This document shows positions 15,988-25,843 of a DNA stretch of 64,000 nt, piece after piece (positions within the stretch are counted from its first letter, which is position 1; the number at the start of each line of letters is the position of its first letter). A model generated the notes under the pieces. It did not search any database. It was not told the DNA's origin and was given only the letters and a program-made list of their open reading frames with translations. The position numbers were made by a program, and so were the translations under genes. Source of the stretch: an uncultured Bacteroidales bacterium (GTDB taxonomy: Bacteria; Bacteroidota; Bacteroidia; Bacteroidales; Paludibacteraceae); contig ONTT01000002.1 of NCBI GenBank assembly GCA_900320865.1, positions 50,138-114,137 of the forward strand. The letters are read 5' to 3'.

Positions 15988-18636
15988 ATGAAGAAAGAAG
16001 GAAACATAGAAGTCATCGGAGCTCGGGTGCATAACCTGAAGAACATCAGCGTCTCTATGCCCCGAAAACAACTCATAGTCATCACAGGCTTGAGTGGCTC
16101 AGGTAAGTCGTCGCTTGCTTTCGACACCATTTTTGCCGAAGGACAACGACGCTATATGGATACCTTCTCTTCCTATGCTCGCGGTTTCATTGGCCAAATG
16201 CAGAGGCCGGATGTCGATAAAATAACAGGTCTCAGTCCGGTCATTTCCATTGACCAAAAAACGACCACAAAAAACCCGCGCTCTACGGTCGGAACGATCA
16301 CCGAAGTATACGATTTCGTTCGTCTGCTATTTGCACGCGCCGGAGTTGCCTATTCTTACCTTTCCGGTAAGCCTATGGTGCACTATACGGACCAACAAAT
16401 TATCGACCTCATCATTCGCGAATACGCAGGGAAGAAGATTCTCCTTTTAGCTCCGCTAATCAGTGCGCGAAAGGGGCATTATAAAGAACTTTTCGAGACT
16501 ATTCGCAAGAAGGGATTTTTACTCGTGCGCGTGGATGGAGAAGTGCGGGAGATTGTAGCCGGAATGAAGCTCGATCGGTATAAAACGCACACCATAGAAG
16601 TGGTCGTTGATCGGCTTAAACCGAAGGCGGATGGCGATGAAGAGGACATCCGTCGTTTGCGGCAGTCCGTCGACCGCGCGATGACGCAAGGAAATGGCAT
16701 CATGCTCATCTCCGAAATCGATGATTCCACCCCGCAAGCGGAGAACGGCGTCAAGATGCGCTACCTTAGTCGCAACCTCATGTGCCCGGACACAGGTCTT
16801 TCTTACATGGATCCTGCGCCGCACACCTTCTCCTTCAACTCTCCCGCCGGTTGGTGCCCGTGCTGCAAAGGATTAGGAAAAATCAAAGCGGACAGCCTGC
16901 AGGTCGATAAAGAAGAAGTGGATGAAATCATCCAAGACGAGAATTGGTACGAACAGTTATTGCAACTCACTTCTGCACAAACCGACGAAGAAGAGACGGA
17001 AGAGAAAGAAGTGTATATCACCTGCCCCGAATGTCAGGGAAAACGACTCAATAAAGAAGCACGCAGTTATCGCTTAGGTAAGTATACGATCTCTGACTTG
17101 TCAGAGATGGACATTGATGTATTATTGGCTACGCTCACCGACATCCCTAACTCTCCGGATCTGACGGATTTACAGAAAGCTATTGCGGAACCCATCCTCA
17201 AAGAGATATGTGCCCGATTGCAGTTTATGCAATCCGTAGGACTCAGTTATTTGAACCTCAACCGCAGTAGCGAATCGCTCTCCGGCGGAGAGAGTCAACG
17301 GATCCGGTTAGCCACCCAAATAGGCAGTCGGTTAGTGAACGTTTTATACATCCTTGACGAACCATCCATCGGGCTACATCAACGTGATAATCAGCGACTT
17401 ATACGCAGCCTGAAAGAACTGCGAGACATGAATAATTCAGTCATTGTCGTCGAGCACGATGAGCAAATCATGCGAGAGGCAGATTGGATCGTCGATATCG
17501 GTCCAAAAGCCGGACGACTTGGAGGTAAAGTACTCTTCTCCGGCACACCCGAAGAACTGCTCAAAACCGACACACTTACCGCCCAATATCTGAACGGCAC
17601 AAAATCGGTCACGGCAGATAGAACGGATGAAAGCCGGCAGAAAGCAAAGAATGACGAAAAATGGCTTACACTCTCCGGCTGTACGGGCAACAACCTGAAA
17701 AACGTCACAGCGCGTATTCCATTAGGAAAAATGGTGTGTATAACAGGTGTCAGCGGTTCTGGAAAATCATCCCTGATCAACCAAACCCTGTACCCTATTC
17801 TCAGTCAACATTTCTATCGCAGCAAGCAGCAACCCTTGCCTTACGAAGCCATCGCAGGCATGGAGTATATCGATAAAGTAATCAATGTGGATCAATCTCC
17901 TATCGGTCGCACTCCTCGATCAAATCCGGCAACATACACGAATGTCTTTAACGATATCCGGGAACTCTTTGCACAACTGCCCGAAGCAAAGATTCGAGGC
18001 TGGAAAGCCGGGCGTTTCTCCTTCAACGCCAAAGGCGGACGATGTGAAGAGTGCATGGGCAATGGTTACAAAACCATTCAGATGCACTTTATGCCCGATG
18101 TATTTGTACCATGCGAGACCTGCGGCGGACAGCGCTATAACCGCGAGACGCTCGAAGTGAGATGGAAAGGAAAATCCATCGCCGATGTGCTCGATATGAC
18201 CGTCAATCAGGCTGTGGAGTTCTTTGAACCGCAACCACGTATCCTACGTAAGATAAAGACCATTCAAGAGGTCGGTTTAGGTTATATCAAACTCGGTCAA
18301 GCCTCTACTTCGCTTTCCGGTGGAGAAAGCCAACGAATCAAGTTAGCTACCGAACTTTCCCGTCCTTCAACGGGCAAGACCTTATATATCCTTGATGAAC
18401 CTACCACTGGCTTACACTTCGAAGATATTCGCGTGTTGCTCAATGTGCTGCGTCGCCTGGTGGACAAAGGAAATACCGTCATTATCATTGAGCACAACAC
18501 CGATGTCATCAAGGCCTGCGACTGGATTCTCGATTTGGGACCCGAAGGCGGACGAGGAGGAGGAACAATCGTCGCGGAAGGAACGGTCGAAGATATCAGA
18601 AAATCGAAGAAAAGTATCACTGGAAAATTCATATGA
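15988..18636 (+). CDS. uvrA: UvrA-family excinuclease ATPase
   Basis: 882 residues from the ATG at 15988 ([20 protein letters not shown]). It has two ABC modules, each with Walker A ([20 protein letters not shown]) and the LSGGES signature, followed by [12 protein letters not shown] and [12 protein letters not shown]. The C-terminal zinc finger is intact (CEEC...CETC). The first zinc module reads CPDTG where standard UvrA has CPxCG, so one cysteine is replaced, while an extra one appears in CPCC. The protein is shorter than the usual ~940 residues. UvrA recognises DNA damage and loads UvrB. Many Bacteroidota carry two UvrA types, and this may be the divergent one. It overlaps the next gene by four bases. 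Confidence 0.88.
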   Translation: MKKEGNIEVIGARVHNLKNISVSMPRKQLIVITGLSGSGKSSLAFDTIFAEGQRRYMDTFSSYARGFIGQMQRPDVDKITGLSPVISIDQKTTTKNPRSTVGTITEVYDFVRLLFARAGVAYSYLSGKPMVHYTDQQIIDLIIREYAGKKILLLAPLISARKGHYKELFETIRKKGFLLVRVDGEVREIVAGMKLDRYKTHTIEVVVDRLKPKADGDEEDIRRLRQSVDRAMTQGNGIMLISEIDDSTPQAENGVKMRYLSRNLMCPDTGLSYMDPAPHTFSFNSPAGWCPCCKGLGKIKADSLQVDKEEVDEIIQDENWYEQLLQLTSAQTDEEETEEKEVYITCPECQGKRLNKEARSYRLGKYTISDLSEMDIDVLLATLTDIPNSPDLTDLQKAIAEPILKEICARLQFMQSVGLSYLNLNRSSESLSGGESQRIRLATQIGSRLVNVLYILDEPSIGLHQRDNQRLIRSLKELRDMNNSVIVVEHDEQIMREADWIVDIGPKAGRLGGKVLFSGTPEELLKTDTLTAQYLNGTKSVTADRTDESRQKAKNDEKWLTLSGCTGNNLKNVTARIPLGKMVCITGVSGSGKSSLINQTLYPILSQHFYRSKQQPLPYEAIAGMEYIDKVINVDQSPIGRTPRSNPATYTNVFNDIRELFAQLPEAKIRGWKAGRFSFNAKGGRCEECMGNGYKTIQMHFMPDVFVPCETCGGQRYNRETLEVRWKGKSIADVLDMTVNQAVEFFEPQPRILRKIKTIQEVGLGYIKLGQASTSLSGGESQRIKLATELSRPSTGKTLYILDEPTTGLHFEDIRVLLNVLRRLVDKGNTVIIIEHNTDVIKACDWILDLGPEGGRGGGTIVAEGTVEDIRKSKKSITGKFI

Positions 18637-20492
18637 TCACCAATCCCCTTGCTATTATTGCCATCGTCTTAGGAGCTATCCTTCTTGTGCCGATGATTTG
18701 CCGTAAGATTAGAATCCCCAGCATTGTGGGATTTATCATCGTCGGTATTCTGGTCGGTGAGTACGGTTTCGGCTTACTTCCGGACAGCTCTTCCATCCAA
18801 ACGCTGGGCAAAATCGGCATGTTGTATATCATGTTGCAAGCGGGTATTGAAGTGGATATCAACGATTTCCGGCAACAGCGCACACGCGCCATGTTATTCG
18901 GAATTCTGTCGTTTATCTTCCCCTTCTGTTTAGGTCTTTTAACCAGTAAATTACTGGGCTTTGACTGGATCACCAGCTCCCTTTTAGGTGCGATGTACAG
19001 TAGCCATACACTTATGACATATCCCATCGTCAGCAGGTATGGAGTGCAGAAGAACGCAGCAGCAAATATTGCCATTGGCGGCACGATGCTCACGATCACG
19101 CTGTCGCTCTTGGTGTTGGCCTTCATTCGTCATCAACAAGGAGCACTTTCAGAACTGGATCAACCATCCACTTGGATTGTGCTGGGTAAGATTGCTCTGA
19201 CACTCTTGCTTATTCTGGTTATCTTCCCGAAAATAACACAACGTTTCTTCAAGCGTTGGTCCGATCCTACCAGCGGATTCCTGATTATCATGACCATGAT
19301 GGTCGTATCCGCTTGGATGGCTGATTGGGCCGGGTTGGAAGGCATCCTCGGTGCCTTCATGTGCGGCGTAGCAATGAATAAACTGGTGCCGAATCTTAGT
19401 CCGGTGATGCAGCGTATCAACTTCGTTGGAAACAACCTCTTCGTGCCCTTATTCCTGATTGGCGTGGGTATGATGATTGATGTATCGCTCCTTTGGAGCG
19501 GATGGCTTACGCTCATCATCGCTATCGTGATGATTGCCACTAAATTGGTCGGTAAATGGCTTGCCTCTTGGATAGCCCAAAAGAGCTTCAAACTGCAGGG
19601 TGTAGAACGCCAACTCATCTTCGGTCTGACCCATGCTACGGCAGCCGGCACATTGGCTATCGTTACTATCGGTTTTGAGGCCGGCATCTTTGATGCAGCG
19701 ATCTTAAACGCCTCTATCATTATGATTCTTGCCCTCTGCACTTCTTCTTCTTTCATCACCGAATACGCAGCCAAACAATTGGCCTTGCAAGAAGAAGCAC
19801 GCTTGGAAGCAGATAAGATTGAGGACTCATGGCTCATGATGACAGTAGCGGAAAATAGACATTACGAGTTGCAGGAATTAGGCGAACTCACCGAACTGCG
19901 TCAACCTGAGTTGTCCAGCGAAACAGATTGGAGTGATGCAATTAGACTCATTCAGGCACAAAGCAAAGCAGCTATCGTGTACCATCCCGCACAACCCATC
20001 AATACCATTTCACGTATCCTTGTTGCTGTACCTCGTTACGCCGAGAAAGAGCATGACTTCATTTCCTGTTTTGGACTGGTTCGGCGACTCAGTAGCCAAA
20101 TAGGTGCCAAAGTGATTTTCTTCACCAACGAGGACACTCAAAAAGCCTTGCAGGCTTTCTGTCGACGCAAAGGTAAATATCTACGTGCCGGATATCGCGA
20201 AATGGAGAGTTGGGAAGACGCACTCATGCTGGCTAAACAAATGCAGCCGGATGACATGATTGTCATGATTAACGCAAGGCCTTCTACACCTTCATATAAT
20301 CCCCTTTTCGACCAAGTGCCTACGATGCTCGATAAGTTCTTCTCCCATCATAGCTACATGCTCGTTTATCCCGAGCAAGCAACTGGAGCAAACATCCCCG
20401 ATATCCTCACCGGAGATTCTACACAAGCATCGAAGACTTGGAAAATTGTCAGCTCGCTGAAGCGTTGGATCTTATCTTTTCAACAAAGATAA
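18633..20492 (+). CDS. CPA2-type cation:proton antiporter with C-terminal stress-like domain
   Basis: A 619-residue membrane protein. Residues 1 to about 390 are a KefB/NapA-like Na+/H+ exchanger domain with roughly 12 membrane helices (LGAILLVPMICRKIRIPSIV at the start, FIIVGILVGEYGFGLLP, GAFMCGVAMNKL). The remaining part is soluble; from about residue 455 (ISRILVAVPRYAEKEHDFIS) it looks like a universal-stress-protein fold, without the RCK/TrkA domain of KefB. It probably exchanges K+ or Na+ for protons. The ATG overlaps the uvrA stop, which suggests joint expression though no functional link is known. The last 44 bases overlap the end of the convergent exosortase gene. Confidence 0.85.
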   Translation: MITNPLAIIAIVLGAILLVPMICRKIRIPSIVGFIIVGILVGEYGFGLLPDSSSIQTLGKIGMLYIMLQAGIEVDINDFRQQRTRAMLFGILSFIFPFCLGLLTSKLLGFDWITSSLLGAMYSSHTLMTYPIVSRYGVQKNAAANIAIGGTMLTITLSLLVLAFIRHQQGALSELDQPSTWIVLGKIALTLLLILVIFPKITQRFFKRWSDPTSGFLIIMTMMVVSAWMADWAGLEGILGAFMCGVAMNKLVPNLSPVMQRINFVGNNLFVPLFLIGVGMMIDVSLLWSGWLTLIIAIVMIATKLVGKWLASWIAQKSFKLQGVERQLIFGLTHATAAGTLAIVTIGFEAGIFDAAILNASIIMILALCTSSSFITEYAAKQLALQEEARLEADKIEDSWLMMTVAENRHYELQELGELTELRQPELSSETDWSDAIRLIQAQSKAAIVYHPAQPINTISRILVAVPRYAEKEHDFISCFGLVRRLSSQIGAKVIFFTNEDTQKALQAFCRRKGKYLRAGYREMESWEDALMLAKQMQPDDMIVMINARPSTPSYNPLFDQVPTMLDKFFSHHSYMLVYPEQATGANIPDILTGDSTQASKTWKIVSSLKRWILSFQQR

Positions 20493-21030
20493 CCCATAAA
20501 ACGAACAGCATTCCGTAGAATAAATATTTGAACAGATAATCGTGCAACGGATGAAACCATTCCGGATGGTATTCCGTTAATATCGCTATGAGGAATATAC
20601 GAAGTATATTAAACGCATAGCAGCAAACCCATCCTACCGGAATATACCATAGTTTATGCAACCATAATGTGCGGTCTTTGAAAGGTACTACCGTCAGAAT
20701 AAGACACATCCAGATAAAACTTTGTTTTAATCCCGAGCAACCCCAGATAATACGAGTACCGGAACCGGACTCAAAACGAATCGTGTACGCATCAATCATA
20801 GATACCGTATCTCGAAACAGATCTGTCATCCAATAAACCACTGCCGCAATGTGACGAGCCATTATATCAAATGGTGCGGTAACATTCAATCCGAACCATG
20901 TCACTACTACTCCATCCTCATCACCCAGCACCGTGAACTTCCAGAAATAGTTCGCAATAAGCAAAGTCACCATAAATATGATGACATCTTTGTAGGGTTT
21001 AATGGCTTCTATGATTTTTTTAACGTCCAT
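20449..21030 (-). CDS. Exosortase/archaeosortase family transpeptidase
   Basis: A 193-residue polytopic membrane protein with the exosortase catalytic triad: Cys98 in GCSGLKQ, Arg144 in NILRI and His163 in PLHDYLFKY. About five hydrophobic segments are visible. Exosortases cut C-terminal sorting tails and transfer the protein to a membrane or surface acceptor. The short length and lack of extra domains resemble the XrtF/XrtN-like enzymes of Bacteroidota. No protein with an obvious matching tail is encoded nearby. It precedes no partner gene; its own upstream neighbour is tsaD, 18 bases away on the same strand, so it is probably in the tsaD transcript. Confidence 0.85.
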   Translation of the reverse strand: MDVKKIIEAIKPYKDVIIFMVTLLIANYFWKFTVLGDEDGVVVTWFGLNVTAPFDIMARHIAAVVYWMTDLFRDTVSMIDAYTIRFESGSGTRIIWGCSGLKQSFIWMCLILTVVPFKDRTLWLHKLWYIPVGWVCCYAFNILRIFLIAILTEYHPEWFHPLHDYLFKYLFYGMLFVLWVIFVEKIRSNASAS

Positions 21031-21048
21031 CGGCTCTACTCCATCCGC

Positions 21049-22095
21049 CTAAATCTGCGTCTTCGCAAAAGGCACTTCGTCTATTGCACAAAAATCGTTG
21101 TCTAAATACTTGAAATAACCGGCTTGGCAAACCATTGCCGCATTGTCGGTCGTAAAAGAGAACGGCGGAATAAAAACATCCCAATGATAGCGTTTTCCGT
21201 ATGTCACAAATGCCTCACGAAGCGCACTGTTGGCACTTACTCCACCTGCCACTGCCACCTGTTTGATACCCAAATCTTGCGCCGCTTTCTTTAACTTCCG
21301 CATCAAGATATCAACAACCGTAGCCTGAAGACTCGCGCACATATCTTCTCGCAAATTGGGCACTTTCTCCGCTAAAGCATCGATCGTATCCACACCATAT
21401 GCTTTCAACATGTCACGCAGCGTATATAAAAACGATGTTTTTAAGCCGGAGAAAGAATAGTCATATCCGGCGATATTCGGTTTGGCAAAAGGATACTTGG
21501 TAGCATCGCCCGACTTAGCCAATTTATCAATCCATGGACCACCCGGATAAGGCAAACCTAACACCTTTGCGCATTTATCAAACGCCTCTCCGGCAGCATC
21601 GTCTATCGTTTGACCGATAATCTCCATATGATTGTACGCATTCACGCGAACAATCTGACTGTTTCCTCCACTCACCAATAAACACAAGAACGGAAACGTC
21701 GGATGTTTCAATCCCGTTCCATCCTCCACAAAATGCGCTAACACATGCCCCTGCAAGTGATTTACGTCGATAATAGGCACATTCAGCGACAAGGCCAAAC
21801 CCTTTGCAAAAGAAGTACCTACCAGCAAAGAACCCAAAAGACCGGGACCCCGTGTGAAAGCAATAGCCGATATCTCCTCTTTGGTCACTCCTGCCCGTTT
21901 CAAAGCAGTATCTACTACCGGAAGAATATTCATCTGATGCGCCCGACTAGCCAACTCCGGCACTACTCCTCCGTACTCCTCATGAACCTTTTGACTGGCG
22001 ATCACATTACTCTTTAAGATACCATCTACAATGACAGCCGATGATGTATCATCGCAACTCGATTCAATGGCTAATATTACCGTTTGTTTTTTCAT
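21049..22095 (-). CDS. tsaD: tRNA N6-adenosine threonylcarbamoyltransferase TsaD
   Basis: 348 residues, the usual length. The ASKHA fold starts with ILAIESSCDDTSSAV. The metal-binding histidines are in VNHLQGHVLAHF near residues 111-115, and the phosphate motif LLVSGGNSQIV and GVSANSALREAF follow. TsaD completes the t6A modification at position 37 of ANN-decoding tRNAs, an essential step, together with TsaB and TsaE encoded elsewhere. It has its own promoter, which is divergent from that of the beta-barrel/kdtA operon in a 149-base gap. Confidence 0.97.
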   Translation of the reverse strand: MKKQTVILAIESSCDDTSSAVIVDGILKSNVIASQKVHEEYGGVVPELASRAHQMNILPVVDTALKRAGVTKEEISAIAFTRGPGLLGSLLVGTSFAKGLALSLNVPIIDVNHLQGHVLAHFVEDGTGLKHPTFPFLCLLVSGGNSQIVRVNAYNHMEIIGQTIDDAAGEAFDKCAKVLGLPYPGGPWIDKLAKSGDATKYPFAKPNIAGYDYSFSGLKTSFLYTLRDMLKAYGVDTIDALAEKVPNLREDMCASLQATVVDILMRKLKKAAQDLGIKQVAVAGGVSANSALREAFVTYGKRYHWDVFIPPFSFTTDNAAMVCQAGYFKYLDNDFCAIDEVPFAKTQI

Positions 22096-22105
22096 TATTT
22101 CGTCA

Positions 22106-22137
22106 AATCGGCTGCAAAATTACACTTTTTTTCTCAA
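22106..22137 (-). promoter_or_regulatory. Promoter of tsaD
   Basis: On the minus strand TTG, 20 bases, TAATTTTGC. The -7 element ends 10 bases before the ATG, giving a very short leader. Confidence 0.8.
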
Positions 22138-22151
22138 TTATACAAATTTAT

Positions 22152-22183
22152 TTGCACATGTCGAAGATTTTTTGTATCTTTGC
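22152..22183 (+). promoter_or_regulatory. Promoter of the beta-barrel/kdtA/hisS operon
   Basis: TTG within TTTGCACATG, a 20-base gap, then TATCTTTGC. It is almost the same as the orphan promoter at 59932 and leaves a leader of about 55 bases. Confidence 0.82.
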
Positions 22184-22244
22184 GAGCTTTTTGAATAAAT
22201 GGAATATTTTATTTGTTTAATCCTTTAAAAATTAAATTTTTAGT

Positions 22245-22754
22245 ATGAAGAAGATTTTAACTCTCTGTGTAGCGCTTTTGATAGCTGCTACAACTATTTC
22301 TGCTAAAGAGTACAAGCACAGTCTTGGTATGGTAGCCGGTTTAGGCATCGGTGCACAGTACAAAGTGATGGTAACGGATAACTTCACGATCTTCGAGGAG
22401 TTCGGTTACCTGGGTGGTTGCTTAGCGGACCAAGCAGGAGCAATGCCGTACGATGGTGCTGTAAACAATTTGGTATTGGCTTATCAGGCAAATGCAGCCG
22501 AGGGCCAAGGCATTAAGTTGGATTGGTATGTTGGTGGCCAACTGAAAACCGGCTATATGCAAGGAGGTGCAGGTATCATCGGCGTTGGTGCTGTAGGTGG
22601 TATTGAAGCCAATATGACCAATGCGCCTATCGCTTTCTCGTTTGACTTCCGTCCGGGTTATGGTTGCGTGCTGGCGGACAACGGCTTTGGTGGCGTTGGT
22701 GCTGGCCATGCATTCGATTTTTCCTTTAACCTCGGCGTACGTTATACTTTCTAA
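22245..22754 (+). CDS. Small outer-membrane beta-barrel protein
   Basis: 169 residues with a signal peptide (MKKILTLCVALLIAATTISA) and alternating hydrophobic/glycine strands (GMVAGLGIGAQYKVMV, GGQLKTGYMQGGAGIIGVGAVGG) that end in LGVRYTF, the terminal aromatic residue of outer-membrane barrels. By length it would form an eight-strand OmpW/OmpX-like barrel. It is the first gene behind a strong promoter and sits three bases before kdtA, an odd partner, so it may be an abundant surface protein whose transcript also supplies the downstream housekeeping genes. No specific function can be read from the sequence. Confidence 0.72.
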   Translation: MKKILTLCVALLIAATTISAKEYKHSLGMVAGLGIGAQYKVMVTDNFTIFEEFGYLGGCLADQAGAMPYDGAVNNLVLAYQANAAEGQGIKLDWYVGGQLKTGYMQGGAGIIGVGAVGGIEANMTNAPIAFSFDFRPGYGCVLADNGFGGVGAGHAFDFSFNLGVRYTF

Positions 22755-22757
22755 TAA

Positions 22758-24008
22758 GTGTTTTTGTACTTCCTCTTTATACGGATAGCGGCGTTGTTCG
22801 GGCATGAGAAAGCTCGAACGTTGGTGCGTGGGCAAAAGCAGACCATCTCCCTTCTCAAATCGGAGATAACTCAACTGCAATCCCCTATCTGGTTCCATGC
22901 TGCATCCGTCGGTGAGTTCGAACAGGCGAGGCCGTTGATAGAACGGCTTCGCCGCGAACAGCCGAAACGACAGATCGTCGTTACTTTCTTCTCTCCTTCC
23001 GGCTATAATGCCCGTAAGGAATATCCTCTCGCGGATGGTGTCTATTACCTTCCTTTTGCTACCAGACGTAATGCAAAGCGTTTCATCGCTGCTTTGCGGC
23101 CTTCCATAGCTATCTTCGTAAAGTATGAGTTCTGGCCGGCATATATCCGCGAACTAAAAAAGCAAAACATCCCTACTTACAGTATCAGTTCCATCTTCCG
23201 TCCGCATCAGTATTTCTTCCGCTGGTGGGGGAAAGGACAATTGCGCGTACTTCGCGCCTTTACGCACTTATACGTGCAAGACGAAGCCTCTCGCCTACTC
23301 CTTGCAAAATACAACATCAACCAAGTATCCGTGGCAGGAGACACCCGTTTTGACCGTGTCAATGAGATCCTCATTGCCAATAGTCAAAAGCCTTCCGTTG
23401 ATCTGCGACCGATAGCCGACTTTGTGCAAGGATCCCAACGTGTAATCGTAGCCGGTAGTACTTGGCCGAAAGACGAGAAACTGATGGAGCAATATCTCCG
23501 TCAACATTATGACATCAAACTGATTCTCGTGCCGCATGAGCTGAATGAGGATCATCTGCATTATATCTTCAATCTCTTCAAAGGAAGAATGATTCGCTAC
23601 ACTGCATATGCCAAGAGTCACCTCTTGCCTGCTGTACAGGAGAATGCCACAGAACGTTGCGAACCTCAAGTACTCTTGGCCGACACCATCGGCCTGCTCT
23701 CCTCTATCTATCGCTTTGCGCACACGGCATATATAGGCGGCGGATTCGGAGAAGGCATTCATAACACCATTGAAGCAGCTACATATGGTATTCCGGTGGT
23801 CTTTGGCCCTAATTACCATCATTTCCGCGAAGCACAAGGGCTAATCGATGCCGGTGCAGCGCGGAGCATTAAAAACTATAGCCAATTAGAAGCGGCATTG
23901 AATACCGCACTCGATAATCACACCGAGATAGGTACAAAAGCATCAGCCTATGTCACCTCCGAACTTGGTGCAACGCAAACAATTTATAACGAGATATTTC
24001 CTATTTGA
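22758..24008 (+). CDS. kdtA: 3-deoxy-D-manno-octulosonic acid (Kdo) transferase
   Basis: A 416-residue GT30 enzyme that adds Kdo to lipid A precursor at the inner membrane. Seen: an N-terminal membrane-anchor helix, FHAASVGEFEQARPL (catalytic glutamate), VTFFSPSGYNARKEY, FVKYEFWPAYIRELKK, the nucleotide-binding VAGSTWPKDEKL, and the late GGGFGEGIHNTIEAATYGIPVVFGPN. The start used is GTG at 22758, three bases after the preceding stop; no ATG lies near. The hisS ATG follows the stop after three bases. Confidence 0.93.
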   Translation: MFLYFLFIRIAALFGHEKARTLVRGQKQTISLLKSEITQLQSPIWFHAASVGEFEQARPLIERLRREQPKRQIVVTFFSPSGYNARKEYPLADGVYYLPFATRRNAKRFIAALRPSIAIFVKYEFWPAYIRELKKQNIPTYSISSIFRPHQYFFRWWGKGQLRVLRAFTHLYVQDEASRLLLAKYNINQVSVAGDTRFDRVNEILIANSQKPSVDLRPIADFVQGSQRVIVAGSTWPKDEKLMEQYLRQHYDIKLILVPHELNEDHLHYIFNLFKGRMIRYTAYAKSHLLPAVQENATERCEPQVLLADTIGLLSSIYRFAHTAYIGGGFGEGIHNTIEAATYGIPVVFGPNYHHFREAQGLIDAGAARSIKNYSQLEAALNTALDNHTEIGTKASAYVTSELGATQTIYNEIFPI

Positions 24009-24011
24009 TAT

Positions 24012-25319
24012 ATGGCACAGAAACCCAGTATTCCCAAAGGAACGCGTGACTTCGGTCAACTCGAAATGGCACGCCGTAACTATATTTTTGACACCATCAA
24101 ATCGGTGTTCTCCCTCTATGGCTTTCAGCAGATAGAGACACCGGCAATGGAAAACCTCTCCACCCTCATGGGCAAATATGGAGAGGAAGGCGATAAGCTC
24201 CTCTTCCGTATTCAGAACAGCGGAGAGAAAGCAGCTCTTGCTCCGGAGAAAGGTCTGCGATATGACCTCACCGTTCCTTTTGCACGTTATGTGGTGCAAC
24301 ATCGCGAGGAGATATCTTTCCCTTTCAAGCGTTTTCAGATCCAACCTGTCTGGCGTGCTGATCGTCCGCAAAAAGGACGTTACCGCGAGTTCTATCAGTG
24401 TGACGTAGACGTCATTGGTAGCGATAGCCTGATCGGCGAATTGGAACTCATCCAGATTGTAGAAGAAGTATACCGTCGTCTGGGCATCAACGTCTGCCTC
24501 CATATCAATAATCGTAAGATTCTGGCCGGTATTGCAGAAGTCATTGGCGCGCCGGATAAGATCATTGATATCACGGTTGCCATTGATAAACTCGATAAGA
24601 TTGGTATCGATGCAGTTAATGCTGAACTTAAGGAACGCGGTCTCTCAGATGATCAGGTAGCCAAACTGCAACCGATCCTGAACCTCTCCGGCACAACCTT
24701 AGAGAAATTAACGGCTCTCAAGACTATTTTAGCTACCAGCGAAATCGGCTTAAAGGGTGTGAAAGAAATGGAGATCGTCTTTGACGAATTGTCAATTGTC
24801 AATTGTCAATTATCCATTGAATTGGACCTCTGCCTTGCTCGCGGCCTTAACTACTACACCGGAGCCATCTTTGAAGTCAAAGCCCTCGATGCCCAAATCG
24901 GTTCTATCACCGGTGGTGGTCGCTATGATAACCTCACCGGCATCTTCGGTTTGCCGAATGTATCCGGCGTCGGTATCTCTTTCGGAGCCGATCGCATCTA
25001 CGATGTATTGACGGAACTGGATTTATTCCCGAAGGCGCTGCAATCCACAACACAAATCCTCTTCGCAGCGTTTGGTGAAGCAGAATTAGCATATGCGTTG
25101 AAGTGGGCAAAAGAGCTTCGTCAAGCAGGAAAAGCTGTAGAAGTATATCCGGAGCCCGCTAAGATGAAGAAGCAAATGAGTTATGCGGATGCCAAACAGA
25201 TCCCATTCGTAGCCATCGTTGGAGGAGATGAAATGGCGCAAAACAAAGTGATGCTGAAAAAAATGACAACCGGTGAACAAAAACTCGCAACATTAGAAGA
25301 ATTATGCACGATACTGTAA
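24012..25319 (+). CDS. hisS: Histidyl-tRNA synthetase
   Basis: A 435-residue class II synthetase. Motif 1 surrounds [13 protein letters not shown], motif 2 is [29 protein letters not shown], and the histidine-specific signatures are [14 protein letters not shown] and [13 protein letters not shown]. The C-terminal anticodon-binding domain begins with [17 protein letters not shown]. Between motif 2 and the histidine signature the protein carries [14 protein letters not shown], part of which is encoded by a perfect heptamer repeat; this essential enzyme therefore tolerates a repeat-derived insertion. The last 16 bases overlap the DUF1599 gene. Confidence 0.97.
   Translation: MAQKPSIPKGTRDFGQLEMARRNYIFDTIKSVFSLYGFQQIETPAMENLSTLMGKYGEEGDKLLFRIQNSGEKAALAPEKGLRYDLTVPFARYVVQHREEISFPFKRFQIQPVWRADRPQKGRYREFYQCDVDVIGSDSLIGELELIQIVEEVYRRLGINVCLHINNRKILAGIAEVIGAPDKIIDITVAIDKLDKIGIDAVNAELKERGLSDDQVAKLQPILNLSGTTLEKLTALKTILATSEIGLKGVKEMEIVFDELSIVNCQLSIELDLCLARGLNYYTGAIFEVKALDAQIGSITGGGRYDNLTGIFGLPNVSGVGISFGADRIYDVLTELDLFPKALQSTTQILFAAFGEAELAYALKWAKELRQAGKAVEVYPEPAKMKKQMSYADAKQIPFVAIVGGDEMAQNKVMLKKMTTGEQKLATLEELCTIL
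24788..24815. repeat. In-frame heptamer tandem repeat in hisS
   Basis: Three perfect ATTGTCA units and one ATTATCC unit encode [10 protein letters not shown] within the catalytic domain, just before the histidine-specific signature. Confidence 0.85.
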
Positions 25320-25843
25320 AAGAATTTGACCAAGTGACGGCAAAATGTCGCACGATCTTCAATGATAAAATGGCGGATTATGGTCCTTCGTGGCGCATCT
25401 TCCGCCTGCATGGTATTACAGATCAACTCTATATCAAAGTTTGCAATATCCGCCAGCGCCAACAAACCGGAGTCAGTCTGGTCGGCGATGATATTGAAGG
25501 CAATCTCCGCGCTATCGTGAACTATGGCATTATGGCCATCATCCAAGACCGACAAGGTTTTGCGGACGGCGTGGATATATCTTCTGAAAAGGCGATGGAA
25601 TGGTACGACGGGGTGCTCAACGAAGCCAAAGAACTTATGGTTCGCAAAAATCACGATTATGGTGAGGCATGGCGCGAGATGAGTAAAGAAGGTATCGTCG
25701 ATATGATCATGGCAAAGATCATTCGTATCAAGACCATTCTCGAACACGGCGGTACAACCATTGCCTCCGAAGGAGTGGAAGGAAATTATTTCGATATTAT
25801 CAACTACGCAATTTTTGATCTTATTCACTATGGCAACTTGTAA
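25304..25843 (+). CDS. DUF1599 (nucleotide-modification-associated) protein
   Basis: A 179-residue protein made of two similar halves of about 90 residues. Both contain a KxxDYGxxWR core: [18 protein letters not shown] near residue 22 and [18 protein letters not shown] near residue 110. Each half ends in an EGNxxxIxNYxIxxI pattern. This is the DUF1599 family, proposed to be linked to nucleotide metabolism, with no proven reaction known to me. The order DUF1599, DoxX-like, tpiA is the same in Bacteroides, except that here a secreted protease is inserted before tpiA. It overlaps hisS by 16 bases and the DoxX-like gene by 14. Confidence 0.88.
   Translation: MHDTVKEFDQVTAKCRTIFNDKMADYGPSWRIFRLHGITDQLYIKVCNIRQRQQTGVSLVGDDIEGNLRAIVNYGIMAIIQDRQGFADGVDISSEKAMEWYDGVLNEAKELMVRKNHDYGEAWREMSKEGIVDMIMAKIIRIKTILEHGGTTIASEGVEGNYFDIINYAIFDLIHYGNL

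Noticed and set aside
23943-24503. Antisense frame of 186 codons opposite kdtA/hisS
   Set aside because: It shadows the conserved hisS coding sequence; no promoter or family features.
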